DNA of 64,000 nt. Source: Oncorhynchus masou masou. Its lineage: Eukaryota > Chordata > Actinopteri > Salmoniformes > Salmonidae. The translations under genes and the position numbers were made by a program. Under the pieces are notes generated by a model that was not told the DNA's origin, did no database searches, and saw only the letters and a list, made by a program, of their open reading frames with translations. Positions within the stretch are counted from its first letter, which is position 1, and the number at the start of each line of letters is the position of its first letter. The stretch lies in the NCBI RefSeq assembly GCF_036934945.1, contig NW_027001292.1, forward strand, positions 124,001-188,000, read 5' to 3'. Of the stretch, positions 61,943-64,000 are shown piece after piece.

Positions 61943-62205
61943 GAGAGAATGTTTTGATGTTGTCACATGACAATGTGATGTGCCCATTCAGGCCAACACT
62001 TCAAACCACTTCCTGAAAACCAGTGAAAACAACTAAACATCCTATCAGTATTCTGCTCCATCCCTCCCTCTCTCCTCTGTCTCTCCATAATTTTGTATCT
62101 ATTTTTTAGCGGCTTGTCAATCATGCTAACTCTATGTCTGCACCCTATTGCCTACAAGCCCTGGTCAAAAGTAGTGAACCCATCCTAAGACTCAAGAAAT
62201 CCAGT
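61943..62205. other. Noncoding spacer
   Basis: No gene recognised. GCACCCTATTGCCTACAAGC followed by CCTGGTCAAAAGTAGTGAAC near 62141-62180 resembles part of a dispersed salmonid element, but too little is present to call it. Confidence 0.35.
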
Positions 62206-62320
62206 TTGTGTGTGTGCATGTGCGTGTGTGTGTGTGCATTTGTGTGCGTGTGTGTGCGTGTGTGTGTGTGTGTTTGCGTGCCTGCGTGCGTTTTGCATGC
62301 GTGCGAGAGAGAGAGAGTGA
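62206..62320. repeat. GT microsatellite with short GA tail
   Basis: TGTGTGTGTGCATGTGCGTG and similar, then GAGAGAGAGAGAG at about 62304-62316. The minus-strand histidine/threonine-rich frames come from this tract. Confidence 0.93.
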
Positions 62321-62384
62321 GTGCAGAGTAATCTTGTCTCTCTGGACAGGCTGAGGTGAAGGGCTCCATATGCTTCCTCTCCTC

Positions 62385-62841
62385 TCCATCTCACCTCAAC
62401 TGTCATAAGTCCATCTCTCCTCTCCTCCCTCCATCTCTCATCTCTCCTCCCTTCATCTCTCTTCTCCTCCCTCTCTCTATCCCTCTACATCTTGCTATCG
62501 TTATTGCACAATGGCCTTTACCTCTCCACCTCTCTTATTCCTCCTCCGTTCCTCCTCTCTACTCCTTTTCACTCCTCCTCCCCCTCTGCATCTCTCCTCC
62601 TCTCCTCTCCACATCTCCTCCTCTCCTAGTCTCCTCCTCTCCTGGTCTTCTCCTCTCCTGGTCTCCTCCTCTCCTGGTCTCTTCCTCTCCATCTCTCCAT
62701 CTCTCCTCCTCTCCATCTCTCCTCCTCTCCATCTCACCTCCTCTCCTGGTCTCCTCCTCTCCATCTCTCCTCCTCTCCTGGTCTCTTCCTCTCCATCTCT
62801 CCTCCTCTCCTGGTCTCTTCCTCTCCATCTCTCCTCTCCTA
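62385..62841. repeat. Pyrimidine minisatellite (CTCCTCTCCTGGTCTC type)
   Basis: Almost entirely C and T on this strand. 62620-62830 has irregular units alternating CTCCTCTCCTGGTCTC and TTCCTCTCCATCTCTC, about 15-35 bp apart. The serine/leucine frames (plus) and arginine/glutamate frames (minus) are artefacts. Confidence 0.9.
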
Positions 62842-62859
62842 CAGGAGGCCTGGTACAGT

Positions 62860-63235
62860 CTACAGCAGACAATACGCAGCGTGGTTATTTGTACATCTTT
62901 AATAAAGATGAAAACACGAACAGTATACAAAAACAATAAACGTGAAAAAACCTACACAGCCTATCTGGTGTAAACAAACACAGAGACAGGAACAATCACC
63001 CACAAAAGACCTAAAGAATATGGCTGCCTAAATATGGTTCCTAATCAGAGACAACGATAAACACCTGCCTCTGATTGAGAACCACTCTTACCTAGAGTAC
63101 TACTGTAACCACACTCCCATTCTACAAACAACCCCAGACAAAACTAACCACATAAATCCCCATGTCACACCCTGGCCGAACCAAAATAATACCGAAAACA
63201 CAGAATACTAAGGCCAGGGCGAGACACAGTGAAAT
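62860..63235 (-). mobile_element. LTR-like or nonautonomous interspersed repeat
   Basis: Contains ATCTTTAATAAAGATGAAAA near 62897, CTAATCAGAGACAACGATAA, GCCTCTGATTGAGAACCACT, and a short inverted repeat GTCACACCCTGGCC (63164-63177) / GGCCAGGGCGAGAC (63211-63224). This layout matches a salmonid repeat that I recall with TGTCACGCCCTGGCC near one end. It may be a solo LTR, but target duplications were not found, so the class is uncertain. Confidence 0.5.
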
Positions 63236-63309
63236 GGTAACAGTCAATAGCAGAAATATAATTGATATAAAAAGCTAAACATGGAAAAGTAAACCATAAC
63301 TGTCATCTT

Positions 63310-64000
63310 CACCATTACATCACTACTACTAACACCATCATTACTAATACCACTACCACCATCACCACTACTACCGTCATTACTACTACTACCACCACCA
63401 CTACTACTACCACTACCACCATTACTACTACTAACATCACTACTACTAACACCATCATTACTAATACCACTACCACCATCACCACTACTACCGTCATTAC
63501 TACTACTACTACTACAACCATCACTACCACTACCACCATCACCACTACTAACATCACTACTACTACTACTACTACAACCATCACTACCACTACCACCATC
63601 ACTACTACTAACACCATCATTACTAATACCACTACCACCATCACCACTACTACCGTCATTACTACTACTACCACCACCACTACTACTACCACTACCACCA
63701 TTACTACTACTATCACTACCCCCATCACTACTACCACCACTACTACCGTCATTACTACCACTACCACCATCACCACTACTAACATCACTACTACTACTAC
63801 TACTACAACCATCACTACCACTACCACCATCACTACTACTAACACCATCATTACTAATACCACTACCACCATCACCACTACTACTACCACCACCACTACT
63901 ACTACCACTACCACCACCACTACTACTACCACTACCACCATCACTACTACTACCACTACCACCATCACTACTACTATCACTACCACCATCACCACTACTA
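63310..64000. repeat. Trinucleotide ACT/ATC/ACC array, open at window end
   Basis: Nearly 700 bp composed of ACT, ACC, ATC, ATT and AAC triplets in constant register, with only GTC as another recurrent triplet. A longer block containing AACACCATCATTACTAATAC recurs at about 63330, 63450, 63611 and 63841, showing higher-order duplication. The minus frame of valine and methionine (63315-63995) is a direct consequence and not a gene. The array continues past the window. Confidence 0.93.

Noticed and set aside
63315..63995. 226-codon valine/methionine ORF
   Set aside because: Direct translation of an ACT/ACC/ATC array. No start context or domain.
1..64000. A new multi-gene defence, biosynthetic or regulatory system
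   Set aside because: No intact genes with such roles are visible on either strand. All recognisable coding sequence is from decayed transposable elements.

Overview
This window looks like vertebrate, almost certainly teleost and most probably salmonid, genomic DNA. The basis is a dense mixture of recognisable salmonid-type mobile elements: Tc1/mariner transposons with TA target duplications, several non-LTR (LINE) reverse transcriptase relics, a tRNA-derived SINE, and a Ty3/gypsy gag relic. I see no bacterial, plasmid or phage genes and no intact host gene. Every coding signal I could confirm belongs to a decayed transposable element. The long open frames inside tandem arrays are by-products of repeat period. 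|| Layout: 1-12.4 kb is a nested transposon graveyard with small minisatellites in and between the elements (34, 55, 46 and 21 bp units). 12.45-17.8 kb is a 33/39-bp minisatellite that happens to be open for 1513 codons. 17.8-18.9 kb holds a short non-repeat stretch, a TATGTATCTGGGTC-type array and a Tc1 end. 18.95-51.3 kb is one giant minisatellite of 41-bp units (roughly 790 units), which resumes at 51.9-55.0 kb (about 75 units). The break and the end of this array are two near-identical blocks, about 3.7 kb apart, of LINE-derived sequence with a 33-bp minisatellite. 55.9-56.7 kb is LINE debris. 56.8-60.1 kb is a cluster of simple arrays (TGTC, GATGGGGGAGAAG, a 26-bp unit, a homopurine array, CA). 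60.1-61.9 kb holds a palindromic MITE-like element and a second Tc1 element in the opposite orientation to the one at 9.2-10.7 kb. 62.2-64 kb is GT, pyrimidine and ACT/ATC/ACC arrays with an LTR-like repeat between them; the last array runs off the window. || By my estimate about three quarters of the 64 kb is tandem repeat. The main biological story is how tandem arrays arise and grow. At least three minisatellites use LINE sequence as their unit, and the giant array shows duplications at several scales (about 1.85, 3.7 and 4.9 kb) that can be traced by shared variant units. No cooperating gene system is visible. Family names come from recall of salmonid repeats and from visible motifs, not from a database search.
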